Origin: an uncultured Eubacteriales bacterium
GTDB lineage: Bacteria; Bacillota; Clostridia; Oscillospirales; Oscillospiraceae
Direction of reading: 5' to 3'
Assembly (NCBI GenBank): GCA_949289455.1
Contig: CASEOA010000097.1
Span: forward strand, 124,001 to 188,000
Length of the DNA stretch: 64,000 nucleotides
The position numbers were made by a program, and so were the translations under genes. Shown piece after piece: positions 8,653 to 17,972 of the stretch. The notes below the pieces were generated by a model that was not told where the DNA came from, made no database searches, and saw only the letters and a program-made list of their open reading frames with translations. Numbering within the stretch: position 1 is the stretch's first letter; each line of letters opens with the position of its first letter.

Positions 8653-9144
8653 TTAGTTGGGGATGGTCAGCTCCTCGTAGGCGATTTCCACGGTCTCGAT
8701 GGCCACCTCGCTGGTGGAGGCGTTCAGGTCGGGGCCGTTGTACTTGCACACCCACGCGTCCTTGAGAATCCAGGTCAGGGTGCCGGAGACGGACTCCTGG
8801 ATGGCCTGGGGGGCGCCGTCGGAGATGTCGATGAGCTCGATGGTCACGTTGCGGCGGGGGGTCTCGCCACGGTGCTCGGAGACGCAGTTCTGAATCCAGG
8901 TCTTGAAGTCCTGGTCCTTGGTGTAGCCCATCTTCAGGGTGATGTTGCCGTGCTTCACCAGGCCCTGGATCTTGACGGGGGCCAGGCTGGAGGAGTTGCC
9001 CTGGCGGAACTCGATGACGTCCACGCTGGCGTCGATGCCGGTAACTTCGTTGAAGGCGGCCACGCCGTTGACCTCATCCACCGACACCAGGAAGTTCATT
9101 TTCGTCAGGGGATAATACAGGCCGGAAGAATTGGTAGTAGCCAT
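8653..9144 (-). CDS. CIS inner tube protein (gp19 family)
   Basis: 163 aa, a normal length for a CIS/T4 gp19 tube protein. It shows the family pattern NFLVSVDEVNGVAAFNEVTG, an EFRQGN loop, and VKIQGLVKHGNITLKMG, a strand-turn-strand with the conserved GN-TLK. The C-terminus VEIAYEELTI matches the conserved closing strand. A strong AAAAGGAGAG site precedes the ATG. It follows the sheath gene by 47 bp, the usual order for sheath and tube. Hexameric rings of this protein form the needle propelled by sheath contraction. Confidence 0.92.
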   Translation of the reverse strand: MATTNSSGLYYPLTKMNFLVSVDEVNGVAAFNEVTGIDASVDVIEFRQGNSSSLAPVKIQGLVKHGNITLKMGYTKDQDFKTWIQNCVSEHRGETPRRNVTIELIDISDGAPQAIQESVSGTLTWILKDAWVCKYNGPDLNASTSEVAIETVEIAYEELTIPN

Positions 9145-9191
9145 ATAATTTTACTCTCCTTTTCGTAGGTAGTGATGCCTGAGGCGGCGGA

Positions 9192-10901
9192 TTATTCGGC
9201 GGCCTCGCCACCGGCGGACTCGGCGGTGAACTGGGTCACCCGGAAGATGACAAACTCGGCGGGGCGGCTGGGGGCGATGCCGATCTCGCAGATCAGACGG
9301 CCGTTCATGATGTCGTCCCGGCTCATGGTGTTGGGGCCGATGTCCACATAGAAGGCCTCGGCGGGGGTCTCGCCGGACAGCATGCCGGCCCGGAACATAT
9401 TCTCCAGGAAGGAGGAGACGGTGGCCTGCACCCGGGCCCACAGGGAGGAGTTGTTGGGCTCAAAGACCACCCAGTTGGTGGCGTTCTTGATGGACTGCTC
9501 CACATAGATGAACAGGCGGCGCACGTTGACATACTTGAAGGTGCTGTTGCTGCTGGCGGTGCGGGCGCCCCAGACGCGGATGCCCTGGCCGGGGAGGGCC
9601 CGGATCAGGTTCACGCCGGCGGGGTTGAGGATGTCCTGCTCGCCGCTGTTGTAGTTCACCGACAGGCCGGTGCACACCACGGTCTCATTGGCGGGAGCCT
9701 TGTGGACGCCGCGGGTCACGTCGGTGCGGGAGTACACGCCGGCCACAGCGCCGGAGGGGGGCACGAACCCGGGCTTCTTGGTCACGGGGTCAAACACCTG
9801 CACCCAGGGGTGATACATGGCGCAGTAGGTGGAGTCCACCATGGAGCGGTACTCCAGGATGTCGGAGGTCTTGACCAGCTCCTGGGGAATGTCCAGCACA
9901 GCGAAGCGGTTCTGCTCGTTCTCGCAGTGGGCCACCAGGGAGACCACCACCTCGGGGATGGTCACGCCGGGAACGGCGATGATGCTGGCCATGGTGTTCT
10001 CCAGGAAGGCGCGGATGCCGGTGCGCTTGCCGGGGCCGTTGTCCTGGCCGATGTACACGCCGGCGTTGACGGCGTCCATGGTGCCGTCGCTGCCGCCGGC
10101 AAAGGCCACGGTGCCGCTGAGCTTGCCTTTGCCCAGCAGAGCGGAAACGGGATTGACCACCTCGTCGTCGGCAGCCAGCTCCTCCACCACCACCAGCTTG
10201 CTGGAGCTCAGGCGGGCGGCCAGGTTGTTGGCGGAATTGGGCACCAGGTTGACCCCGGCGTAGGTCTCCACCTCGCTGTCGCAGCGGATGGTCACGTCCA
10301 TCTCCACAGAGTAGAGGACGGCCTTGGGCACCAGGGCGGCGTCCACGGGATCGCCGGTAAACTCGCCCTCAAAGGTGATGGTGTTGTCGAAAATGCTCTG
10401 GATGCGGTTGAGCTCCCCGGCAAACTCCACCAGGTCGCCCTCGGCAAAGCCCATGGCGTTCTTGGCCACATAGACCCGGTCGCCCTCCTTGCGGATGAGC
10501 TGCAGCTTGCGCTTGTTGACGGTGGTGAAGTTCACCAGAATCCGGTTGCCCCACTTGCCCTCGTTGGCAGCCCGCAGGGACAGGGGGCCCACCTCGGCGG
10601 TAGCCACCGCGGCGTTCTCAGGCACCACCCGGGAGATGAAGCAGCGGGTGCCGCCGTTGGCGAAGAACTGCTCCACGCTGGCGGGCAGGAAGCGGTAGGG
10701 GCCGTGGGTGTACTCGCTGAGGTAGCCGCCAAACTGCCGCTGGAAGTCGGCGAAGCTGGTGCACAGGGAGGGGGCGCCGATGGTGGGGCCCTTGACGGTC
10801 ATGCCGATGAAGCCGGCAGTGCTGGTTCCCACGCCCTCGATGGCACGGGGGGAAGAGTCAAACTCTTCCACATAAACGCCAGGAGAAAAATACTCAGCCA
10901 T
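9192..10901 (-). CDS. Contractile sheath protein
   Basis: 569 aa. It opens with YFSPGVYVEEFDSSPRAIEG and GTSTAGFIG, the standard N-terminal strap of CIS and phage sheaths, and ends with the conserved core ARTASSN, RLFIYVEQSIK, WVVFEPN, SLWARV and a final FRVTQ strand. It is longer than short sheaths (about 350-480 aa), leaving room for a surface domain near residues 130-270. A good AAAGGAGGAGGGG site lies unusually far, about 33 nt, from the ATG with a small CAGGC/GCCTG hairpin between. Only one sheath gene is seen. No TssB/TssC-type two-gene split occurs, so this is not a type VI system. Confidence 0.95.
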   Translation of the reverse strand: MAEYFSPGVYVEEFDSSPRAIEGVGTSTAGFIGMTVKGPTIGAPSLCTSFADFQRQFGGYLSEYTHGPYRFLPASVEQFFANGGTRCFISRVVPENAAVATAEVGPLSLRAANEGKWGNRILVNFTTVNKRKLQLIRKEGDRVYVAKNAMGFAEGDLVEFAGELNRIQSIFDNTITFEGEFTGDPVDAALVPKAVLYSVEMDVTIRCDSEVETYAGVNLVPNSANNLAARLSSSKLVVVEELAADDEVVNPVSALLGKGKLSGTVAFAGGSDGTMDAVNAGVYIGQDNGPGKRTGIRAFLENTMASIIAVPGVTIPEVVVSLVAHCENEQNRFAVLDIPQELVKTSDILEYRSMVDSTYCAMYHPWVQVFDPVTKKPGFVPPSGAVAGVYSRTDVTRGVHKAPANETVVCTGLSVNYNSGEQDILNPAGVNLIRALPGQGIRVWGARTASSNSTFKYVNVRRLFIYVEQSIKNATNWVVFEPNNSSLWARVQATVSSFLENMFRAGMLSGETPAEAFYVDIGPNTMSRDDIMNGRLICEIGIAPSRPAEFVIFRVTQFTAESAGGEAAE

Positions 10902-10986
10902 AGTTTTGTCGGGATCAGGCCGCGATTGCCTGCCCCTCCTCCTTTCACTTAATCACTGGTATATGGTTATGTTTTTTTGCGCGATG

Positions 10987-11370
10987 TCAGTAGACCACCT
11001 TGGTCTGGCCGGGGTTGACGATCTTGATGGTGCCGCCGTAGCTGCACGTCAAGGTGGCGTCGTTGGTCAGGCTGGGCTGGCCGCCCACCGTGGGGGCGGC
11101 GGAGCCCAGCCAGCTGCCCGCGGGCACGGGGGTGCAGGGCTGGGGGGTAAGCACGCCCATGGCTGCCGCCGTGGCCGAAGCCACCGCCGGGTTGCCCATG
11201 CTGGTACACATGCCGCAGGCCCCCACGTTCACCATGGGGGTGACGTCCATGGTGGTGGCCGCCATTTTGCCCTCATAGGTGACCACAGCCTGGGCCGTGG
11301 CGGTGACGGTGCCCGTCCCCATGCCCATGGTGCACATAATGGTGGCGCCGGTGACCACCGGTATGGCCAT
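10987..11370 (-). CDS. DUF4280 PAAR-like spike-tip protein
   Basis: 127 aa from the ATG at 11370, which lies two bases after the stop of the upstream gene and 11 bases after AAGGAG. It shows the DUF4280 pattern: VVTGATIMCTMG, repeated short Gly/Thr strands, GACGMCTSMGNPAVA, and a proline-flanked LTPQPC, with a closing VNPGQTKV. Six or so cysteines are present and could bind a metal at the tip, as in PAAR proteins. In CIS clusters this protein caps the spike and can carry effectors. No C-terminal toxin is fused here. It lies between the sheath and the DUF4255 gene block. Confidence 0.85.
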   Translation of the reverse strand: MAIPVVTGATIMCTMGMGTGTVTATAQAVVTYEGKMAATTMDVTPMVNVGACGMCTSMGNPAVASATAAAMGVLTPQPCTPVPAGSWLGSAAPTVGGQPSLTNDATLTCSYGGTIKIVNPGQTKVVY

Positions 11371-11371
11371 G

Positions 11372-12142
11372 CTACATATCTCTCCTTTCCTCCACGCCGG
11401 AGACGGTGGGTTCCAGCTGATGCTGGACCCGCAGATCCAAGGTGGCAAAATTTACCTGCCCCCCCGCCACCCAGCGGAGCATCCACCGGGCCGACGCGGC
11501 GTCGTCCCGCACCTTCAGCCGGTAACGGCCGTCCGGTCCGGCACAGCCGAACACCAGGGGGCAGATGGGGAAGTAATTGCGGAACTCCATTTCCAAGGCC
11601 CGGTCCAGCTTATACTGCTGGCCGTTGACCCGCCGGACCACGGAGAAGGGCTCATAGACCCCCTGGTCCGGGTTCACCAGAGCGTACCAGGTGCGGTTGA
11701 GCTCCAGGTTGTGGGGATTGAAAATGGTGATGAGCCTGCGCCGGGGGTCCTGCTCCCGGATAAGGCAGGGGCTCTCTCCCGCCCGCACCCCATCCAGCGT
11801 CTGGATGCCGGGCAAAACCCCCTCTACCCCCAGGCAGGGGTAGCGGCTGAGGCGGTAGTCGTCGCCGGGGATCATGTGGAGCTCCAGCAGGGGAAGCTTG
11901 GGGTCCAGCTCCTTCCGGCGCACCTCCAGATGCCGGGGTTCAAAGCCGGGCAAGGTGATGTCCAGAGTGAAGTCCTCCTGCCCGGCCTCCAGGAAGATCA
12001 TGCTGCCGTCGGTACGGAACTGGGGGTGGACCAGCTTGCCGTCCCACAGGATGCGGACCGCCCGGTCCTGGACCGGGAAGCCGGTGGTGGTGTCCAGAAG
12101 GCGCAGCGCCAGGCCCAACCGGTGAATAATGGTGGCCGGCAC
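11372..12142 (-). CDS. CIS-operon protein of unknown function (256 aa)
   Basis: No sure family name. The first 80 residues (ALRLLDTTTGFPVQ, ILWDGK, TLPGFEPRHLEVR) look like an immunoglobulin-like or carboxypeptidase-regulatory beta domain. The second half has a distinct beta-rich region with ITIFNPHNLELNRTW and VNFATLDLRV. Its ATG is three bases after the DUF4255 stop, and its own stop touches the PAAR-like start, so it is translationally coupled to both. Such genes occur beside DUF4255 in other CIS clusters. It may be a sheath-cap or spike accessory; that is inference. Confidence 0.6.
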   Translation of the reverse strand: MPATIIHRLGLALRLLDTTTGFPVQDRAVRILWDGKLVHPQFRTDGSMIFLEAGQEDFTLDITLPGFEPRHLEVRRKELDPKLPLLELHMIPGDDYRLSRYPCLGVEGVLPGIQTLDGVRAGESPCLIREQDPRRRLITIFNPHNLELNRTWYALVNPDQGVYEPFSVVRRVNGQQYKLDRALEMEFRNYFPICPLVFGCAGPDGRYRLKVRDDAASARWMLRWVAGGQVNFATLDLRVQHQLEPTVSGVEERRDM

Positions 12143-12145
12143 GTC

Positions 12146-12742
12146 TTACCCCTCCTCTCTGGGGACTCCCCGCACGCCCACGGTGAACTGGGCCTCGGTA
12201 ACCCGGGGGGAATCCACAATGATCTCGCTGGACACAAACACGGGGGACGCTTTATAGAACAGGCTGACCTGATACGGCTTGTTGATGGCCGACCAGACTC
12301 TCACCTTGTCCTCCAGGGATAGTTTCGCCGGGGTAAAGATGATGGGCGGTTCGTCGTTTTCCAGCCAGGTCTGCAACTGGCGCGGATTGACCACATTGCC
12401 GTCGGTGACGATCTGGGCTGCCCGGCCCAGGATTTTCTGCACGTCCGCCGCCTTCAGGCCCATCTGGGAGGAGCCGTTGATAAACAGCATGTAGTACAGA
12501 CTGTAGGGCCTGGGCGGCCGTTGAAGACGGGTACGGCCCGTGCCCAGCATGGACGGTACGGATACCTCGCCTTCCTCCCTGATATCGTACAGATAGATCC
12601 CCAGGATGTAGTCCGCGTCCTGTTCGGCGGGACTGCACACCGAGATGTTGTTGGGGGAGGGGATGGGCTCAGGGCACATCTTTCCCCGCAGCAGCTGTAC
12701 CATATAGGTAGAGACGTCGGAAATGATTGGATAATCTGCCAT
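12146..12742 (-). CDS. DUF4255 (Pvc16-like) tail terminator/cap protein
   Basis: 198 aa. ISDVSTYMVQLLRGKMCP, followed by a conserved PYSLYYMLFI strand and PARQLQTWLE-like VNPRQLQTWLENDEPP, fits DUF4255, the Pvc16/Afp16 family that terminates the tube-sheath at its distal end. Length is typical (about 190-220 aa). GAAGGAG lies seven bases before the ATG. It is the first particle gene after the accessory membrane module and starts the set DUF4255-unknown-PAAR-sheath-tube. Confidence 0.85.
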   Translation of the reverse strand: MADYPIISDVSTYMVQLLRGKMCPEPIPSPNNISVCSPAEQDADYILGIYLYDIREEGEVSVPSMLGTGRTRLQRPPRPYSLYYMLFINGSSQMGLKAADVQKILGRAAQIVTDGNVVNPRQLQTWLENDEPPIIFTPAKLSLEDKVRVWSAINKPYQVSLFYKASPVFVSSEIIVDSPRVTEAQFTVGVRGVPREEG

Positions 12743-12769
12743 TGCATCACTCCTTCCGGTATCCGGAGG

Positions 12770-15700
12770 CTACGCCAGGAACCGGGCGAACAATTCCTCC
12801 GCCTGGCTCTGGATCTCCGCAGTGATCAGAACTGCGTAGTCGCTGTTCTGGAGGTAGAGCCCCTCCACGCCAAACTCCTGGCTGGCATATTCCTCGCAGA
12901 TATAGAGGCCGTTCTGGTATTTGGCGGTGAGCGGCATATGGTCCACGTCTTGCTCCGTCCGTCCCCGGATGACGGCGTCGGAGTAGGCGGTAAACCCGTA
13001 GTAGGTGGCCCCTTTGGCCAGGGTGCCCAGGCTGCGGGTGGCGTTCCACACATAGCGCATCCCGGTTGCACATTGCACGGCGGACAGCGGCACATACTCG
13101 TTGCCTATATCGTTGTACTTGAAAAACACCAGGGGGTTGCCCAGCTCGCTCTGCCGGCGGGAAACCGAAGTCAGCAGGGCCAGAGCCTCCTGGGAGCCGG
13201 TCTGGTCATAGTACATCTGCAAGGCCGCCAGGTAGACAGCCCCTTCGCCGTCCTCTCCCAGCCCGGCGTCCGGGCCGGTTTCGCCGGCGGTGATGTTGAT
13301 GCCAGACCCCGTGCCGGTGCCAGTACCAGTACCAGTTCCGGTTCCAGTGCCAGCACCGGTGCCAGTGCCAGTACCAGTTCCGGTACCTGTTCCAGTGCCA
13401 GTCCCGGTGCCAGTCCCGGTACCAGTGCCGGTGCCAGTCCCGGTACCAGTGCCGGTGCCAGTACCCGTGCCAGTGCCGGTTCCAGTTCCGGTGCCCGTAC
13501 CTGTACCAGTTCCGGTACCTGTTCCAGTGCCAGTCCCGGTGCCAGTGCCAGTGCCCGTTCCGGTTCCAGTCCCGGTGCCAGTGCCAGTGCCCGTTCCGGT
13601 TCCAGTCCCGGTGCCAGTGCCAGTGCCCGTTCCGGTGCCAGTGCCGGTTCCGGTGCCAGTGCCGGTTCCGGTGCCAGTGCCAGTTCCAGTGCCGGTTCCG
13701 GTACCCGTGCCGACGCCGGTACTGCTGCCGGTGCCCAATCCGGTGAGGCTGTTGCCGCTGTTCAGCAGGCTGGTCCCCTCCCCGGCAAAGAATTCTTCGG
13801 CAATGCCGGACAGGTCGGCGCTGGTTTTCTCCTCCCGCATGGCGGCGGCATAGGCGTCGGCGTTGTTCAGGATGGCATTTTCCACCGCCGCCAGCCCCTC
13901 GTCAAAGTCGCTGGTGCCGGTCAGGTTCTTCTGGGCGGCCATGTCCTGATAGAGGGCGTTGAGGGCGGGGAATACCAGCCCGTAGTCCAGGGGGAGCATT
14001 TCCTCCAGGCTGCTGATGTTGTTGCTCAGCTGGGCCAGCTCCTCGTCGGAGGGGTTGTCGCTGTTGATGATGGACAGCGCGTCCTGCTTCAGCTGGGCGG
14101 TGGCGGCCCCCAGGCTGCCGTCGCTCATGCTCCCCTCCAGGGCGGCCAGCTGGGCCTTTTTGGTAGCCAGATCGCTGCCAAGCTGGGCGGCCAGGGCGCT
14201 GTCGCCGTCGGCCTCCGCCTGGGCAATCTGCTCCTCCAGGTCGCTGATCTCCTGGTTGAGCTGGTTGAGCTGGGCGGTATTTTCCTGCTGGATGCTGTTG
14301 ATCTGCTCATCCACCGCGGCGATCTGCTCCTCCAGCGCCTTGGCCCCAGCCAAGTCGTTTTCATCCAGGCAGGCCATCATCTGGGTTTGCAGGTCGGCCT
14401 TTTCGGCAATCAGGGCGTCCAGTTCATTGCCGCCGGCGGCCAGTTCGTTTTCCCGGCGCAGCTCGGCGATATACTGGACGTGGGAATCCAGGGAGGCCTC
14501 CGCCCCGCTCTGGAAGGCGTCGTTGGGAATGGAATCGTACCAGCCGCTGGTGGTCTGGAGCCGCTGGTCCAGATAGGTCACCGCATCCTCGGACTCTACC
14601 CGCTGGGTCCGGGCGTTGAGGAGGAATTCCAGCTCATTGCGCAAACTGTTCAGCGAAGCGTTGTTCTCACTGATGATCTCGTTGAGCAGGGCGTCCCCCT
14701 GGCCCAGGGCGGCGTTGTAGGCGCTGTTCTGGCCGGCGCTCAGGGCGGAAGTGTAGGCGCTCTCCGCCTGGCCGATCAGGGTGCCGTCCAGCAGGTCCAG
14801 CTCCCGCACCCGGTTGGAAATCACGCTGTTCTGGATGTTCTCCAGATCCACCAGATCGTCCACGTCGGCGTTGCAGGCGGTATAGTTGTCCGCCTCGGCA
14901 TCGGTGATGAGCTGGTTGGCCATGGTGTTGTAGGCCTGGCTCAGCACCGTGGTGCTCTCCGAGAGCATTTTGCCCTCGTGCTCGATGAGCGAAGTCTTGA
15001 CATTGCTCAGGCTGTCGTTTACCGCCGAGGTCATGGTGGTATCCACCGCCATGCCCTCGGGCTCGCTCTCCTCTTCCTCCTCGTCGTCAGAGGCGGGGGG
15101 CGCGGTGTAGGTGATCAGCGTCATGGAAAGGTCGTTGACCGCCGGCTCCAGGATGCGCATGACCTCCGCCCGGCGGGTGGCGTCCACCGCCTCCATGACC
15201 CCTTGGACCGCTTCCACCTGGACGCTGGTGCCGCCGTTGGCGTTCAGGTAGTCCAGATACCGCTGAAGGGCGTCCAGCTGCCGGTCCGCCTCATCGGTCA
15301 CGTCGTTGTGGACCTCCAGGTCAAAAATCTCGTCCATCAGGGCGATGTTGGTCTTGGCGCTGGGATTGTCCGGCTGGGTCTCTTTCAGGGTCTCATACTG
15401 GTTTTTCAGGGGGAACAGTTCCTCCATGTTATACACATCATAGGGGTCCGGGATATCGTAGATGCAGGTGGCGGTATTGGTGCGCAGGTCGTAGGTGATG
15501 CCGTCGGACTTGGTGTGGTGGGTAAAGAAGAGGGCGGCGATGACCTCTTTGTTCACCGGGCTGCCCCCGGTGGTGATGTCCTCCAGGCTGGAGGCCTGGG
15601 TGATATCAAACCAGGTGCCGTCGGCCAGCTCCGACTTATAGTAGATCCGGTCCTGCCCCGACTCCTCGGCGGAGGTCTGGGCGGTGGCGTAGATGCTGTC

Positions 15701-15886
15701 GGTGAGGGCGGACAGGTGGATCAGATGGGTGCCGATGGCCAGGGTGGAGGTCTCAATCTCATCCGGATTGATGTGGACAGCCTCCTCCTCGTCCCACACG
15801 GCCCCCGCCAGCAGCAGCTGGGCTCCCAGAATGACGGCCAGGATCAGAGCCAGGGCTCCCGCCAGAATTGCTTTGCGATGTTTCAT
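12770..15886 (-). CDS. Membrane-anchored coiled-coil protein with giant Thr-Gly repeat
   Basis: 1038 aa from the ATG at 15886 (AAGGAGG eight bases upstream; overlaps the preceding stop region). Residues 5-26 form a membrane anchor after basic MKHRK. Residues 30-690 are mostly long alpha-helix/coiled coil (e.g. [39 protein letters not shown]). About residues 722-859 are Thr-Gly dipeptides, nearly uninterrupted. The last 170 residues form a compact domain with [18 protein letters not shown], similar to copper-amine-oxidase-like stalk domains. The layout anchor, rod, flexible Gly/Thr tether, head suggests an extracytoplasmic reach across the wall. No homolog recognised; role inferred. Confidence 0.75.
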   Translation of the reverse strand: MKHRKAILAGALALILAVILGAQLLLAGAVWDEEEAVHINPDEIETSTLAIGTHLIHLSALTDSIYATAQTSAEESGQDRIYYKSELADGTWFDITQASSLEDITTGGSPVNKEVIAALFFTHHTKSDGITYDLRTNTATCIYDIPDPYDVYNMEELFPLKNQYETLKETQPDNPSAKTNIALMDEIFDLEVHNDVTDEADRQLDALQRYLDYLNANGGTSVQVEAVQGVMEAVDATRRAEVMRILEPAVNDLSMTLITYTAPPASDDEEEEESEPEGMAVDTTMTSAVNDSLSNVKTSLIEHEGKMLSESTTVLSQAYNTMANQLITDAEADNYTACNADVDDLVDLENIQNSVISNRVRELDLLDGTLIGQAESAYTSALSAGQNSAYNAALGQGDALLNEIISENNASLNSLRNELEFLLNARTQRVESEDAVTYLDQRLQTTSGWYDSIPNDAFQSGAEASLDSHVQYIAELRRENELAAGGNELDALIAEKADLQTQMMACLDENDLAGAKALEEQIAAVDEQINSIQQENTAQLNQLNQEISDLEEQIAQAEADGDSALAAQLGSDLATKKAQLAALEGSMSDGSLGAATAQLKQDALSIINSDNPSDEELAQLSNNISSLEEMLPLDYGLVFPALNALYQDMAAQKNLTGTSDFDEGLAAVENAILNNADAYAAAMREEKTSADLSGIAEEFFAGEGTSLLNSGNSLTGLGTGSSTGVGTGTGTGTGTGTGTGTGTGTGTGTGTGTGTGTGTGTGTGTGTGTGTGTGTGTGTGTGTGTGTGTGTGTGTGTGTGTGTGTGTGTGTGTGTGTGTGTGTGTGTGTGTGTGTGTGTGTGTGAGTGTGTGTGTGTGTGSGINITAGETGPDAGLGEDGEGAVYLAALQMYYDQTGSQEALALLTSVSRRQSELGNPLVFFKYNDIGNEYVPLSAVQCATGMRYVWNATRSLGTLAKGATYYGFTAYSDAVIRGRTEQDVDHMPLTAKYQNGLYICEEYASQEFGVEGLYLQNSDYAVLITAEIQSQAEELFARFLA
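13308..13720 (-). repeat. Hexanucleotide tandem repeat encoding (Thr-Gly)n
   Basis: About 68 six-base units encode Gly-Thr on the minus strand. Third codon positions vary freely (GGC/GGA/GGT/GGG with ACC/ACT/ACG), while only one clear Ala interrupts the dipeptide series. Higher-order blocks of about 36 bp recur near 13550-13640. This is a coding minisatellite with maintained reading frame, not a CRISPR. Confidence 0.9.
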
Positions 15887-15887
15887 C

Positions 15888-17936
15888 TCAGGCCCCTCCT
15901 TCCTGGGCGTCGGTGACAATGGTGCCCAGCTCGGTGTCAAAGCGGGCGGTGAGCAGCAGCTGGTCCTCTGCGTCGTACAGCTCCAGGGTGACCTCCTCCA
16001 GGCTGGTGATCAGCAGGGTCAGGTACTGGAAGGAGCTGGTCAGGTCCATCAGGTCGGTGGTGTATACCCCGGACTGACCGTAGCGGATGGCGTAGCGCTT
16101 GGCCCCCTCGCTGGCGTTGATGGAAAGGGTGAGTTCCGAGGTGCTCAGATCCCCCCGGTTGGTGGTGGACACCTTATAGGAGCCGATGGTGCGCTCCTGA
16201 GGGCCGGTATCGGTCTCCACCTGGAAGTTGAGCACATCCCGGGATACGGTGGCGTCGATGGTGCACTCGGTGACATATTCGTCGCTGTTGTACAGCCGGA
16301 TCACCAGCTCGGCGCCGCCGCCGTAGTCCGAACTCAGGTGGGTGATCTCCTCCCCGATGGCGGTGCGTTCTCCGATCTGGTAGTCGCCGCTCCACACCTC
16401 AAACTGGTTGACGGCAGGCTCAAAATCCTCGGGGATGGACACCCCGATGTGGAACACCAGGTCGTCCACGGTGGTGTAGATGTAGTAGTACGGATCGTTG
16501 ATAGTATCCACCGAGGCGAAGCTGTCGCCGCCCGCCCCGGCGTCGGTGTCCAGGGAGGCCCCCGACATATACCGGGTGACCGCCCCGCAGGTGAGCCGGT
16601 CAAAGTCGTACAGCTGCTCGTTGTAGCTGGCCAGGGCGTCCAGGGCCTCCAGCTGGGTCTCCTGGTAGGTGGTCTGGGCCTCGTCCACCTGGGCGAAGTC
16701 CACCTGGCCCAGCTTGTTCAGGGCGGCCGCCTTGTTCAGGTCGTCCTGCTGGCTGGCCAGGGTGTCGGCCAGGGTCTGGTAGGCGTTCCAGCTGCTGACC
16801 AGCGCCTCAAAGGAGCTCTCCACCTCGGCCCGGACGGATTCCTCAGTGCTCTCCTGCTCCGCCCGGGCGCTGTCGTAATCCATACAGGCCGTATACAGAG
16901 CGTATAATTCATCTTCAATATAACGGGAACCGTCGATTTCACCCTTGAACCACTCCATGGTAAAGGTGAAGAAGAGGATGCGGATCTTGCCCGACCAGGG
17001 CTTGTCGATGGCTTTCAGGAATTCCTCGTACTTCATCTGGAAGGCGGCGTAGTCCACCTCCTGACCCTGCTTGACCATGTTCACATAGCCCTGAATCCCG
17101 TCCATCTTGCCGCCGTACTGGCTGCGCATCAGGGACTCGTAATTTTCCAGGTTCATCAGGGCGGTGGAGGCGGAGGTGCGGGCCTCGTACACGGTCTGGT
17201 CGTTGTTCAAGGTATAGGTGATGATGCTCTCCAGCTGCTCCCGGGGAAGGCTGAGCTCGTTGAGGGAGTTGCGGAAGGTGTAGCCGCTGGTAATATCCAG
17301 TCCTACCATTTCGCTGAGGCTGGCCTTTTCCGTCTCAAAATTCCGTTTCAGGTTGGCAAGCTCGGTGGTCAGGGTGTCCACCTTTTTGCTCATGGTGTCC
17401 ACGTCGCTCTGGGTGGCCTGGCCGGTGACCAGCCGGGCCTGGTTGCGCTCCAGCTGCTCCTGGGCGGCGTCCAGCCGCTCCTGGGTAAAGCTGATCTTCT
17501 CCTGGGAGATGTAGGCCTGGGTGTACAGCTTGTTCACGTCGGCCAGCACCTGGTAGGTCAGATCGTCCATCTGGTGCTGGAGGGTCTGGATCTCCGCCTG
17601 GAGGGTGAGCGGCTTCACGTTGAGCTCATGCTCCTCTATCATGTTCAGAGGTTCGGGGAATTTGAAGTTGAGCAGCGGGGACCAGCGGAAGGAGGTCTTG
17701 TTCTTCACCTTGGCCTTGATTCCCTCCACCGCCTCCACATACTTCATCTTTTTCAGCAGGATCTGGTTATACACCTTGCTGATGTCGCCGCTCCCCGCCA
17801 GGGCCATGGACTGGGCCTGCTGAAGCAGGAAGCTCTTGGACTGGGCTGCCCGGGCCTTGGGGGCCAGCCCCAGGGCAAACACGCCGCAGAGGAGCAGGCA
17901 GACCAGGCGGGTCAGACGGGTTCGGTTGGCTTGCAT
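15888..17936 (-). CDS. Exported TolC-like coiled-coil protein
   Basis: 682 aa with a clear signal peptide (basic start, hydrophobic [15 protein letters not shown], cleavage near ARAAQ). Two long helical hairpins follow: residues about 105-250, with [28 protein letters not shown], and about 350-430, with [27 protein letters not shown]. These LxxGxxxxxDV helices are the hallmark of the TolC/OEP fold. The C-terminal 220 residues are beta-rich and not TolC-like. A TolC-like protein is surprising in a Gram-positive; here it probably forms a wall-side coiled-coil barrel or rod. It is translated just before the Thr-Gly protein, so the two may assemble together. Confidence 0.7.
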   Translation of the reverse strand: MQANRTRLTRLVCLLLCGVFALGLAPKARAAQSKSFLLQQAQSMALAGSGDISKVYNQILLKKMKYVEAVEGIKAKVKNKTSFRWSPLLNFKFPEPLNMIEEHELNVKPLTLQAEIQTLQHQMDDLTYQVLADVNKLYTQAYISQEKISFTQERLDAAQEQLERNQARLVTGQATQSDVDTMSKKVDTLTTELANLKRNFETEKASLSEMVGLDITSGYTFRNSLNELSLPREQLESIITYTLNNDQTVYEARTSASTALMNLENYESLMRSQYGGKMDGIQGYVNMVKQGQEVDYAAFQMKYEEFLKAIDKPWSGKIRILFFTFTMEWFKGEIDGSRYIEDELYALYTACMDYDSARAEQESTEESVRAEVESSFEALVSSWNAYQTLADTLASQQDDLNKAAALNKLGQVDFAQVDEAQTTYQETQLEALDALASYNEQLYDFDRLTCGAVTRYMSGASLDTDAGAGGDSFASVDTINDPYYYIYTTVDDLVFHIGVSIPEDFEPAVNQFEVWSGDYQIGERTAIGEEITHLSSDYGGGAELVIRLYNSDEYVTECTIDATVSRDVLNFQVETDTGPQERTIGSYKVSTTNRGDLSTSELTLSINASEGAKRYAIRYGQSGVYTTDLMDLTSSFQYLTLLITSLEEVTLELYDAEDQLLLTARFDTELGTIVTDAQEGGA

Positions 17937-17972
17937 GATCGCCGCTCCTTTCTTCGGGGCTGGGCCTGTGGA

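Noticed and set aside
13308..13720. CRISPR-like repeat array
   Set aside because: Units are six bases long with no spacers, and they encode an in-frame dipeptide. No cas genes.
12521..15916. An 1131-codon plus-strand frame and a Pro-Val repeat frame (13290-13853) opposite the Thr-Gly gene
   Set aside because: Both arise from the complement of the Gly-Thr repeat and high GC. The minus-strand gene has a proper ribosome site, membrane anchor and operon context.
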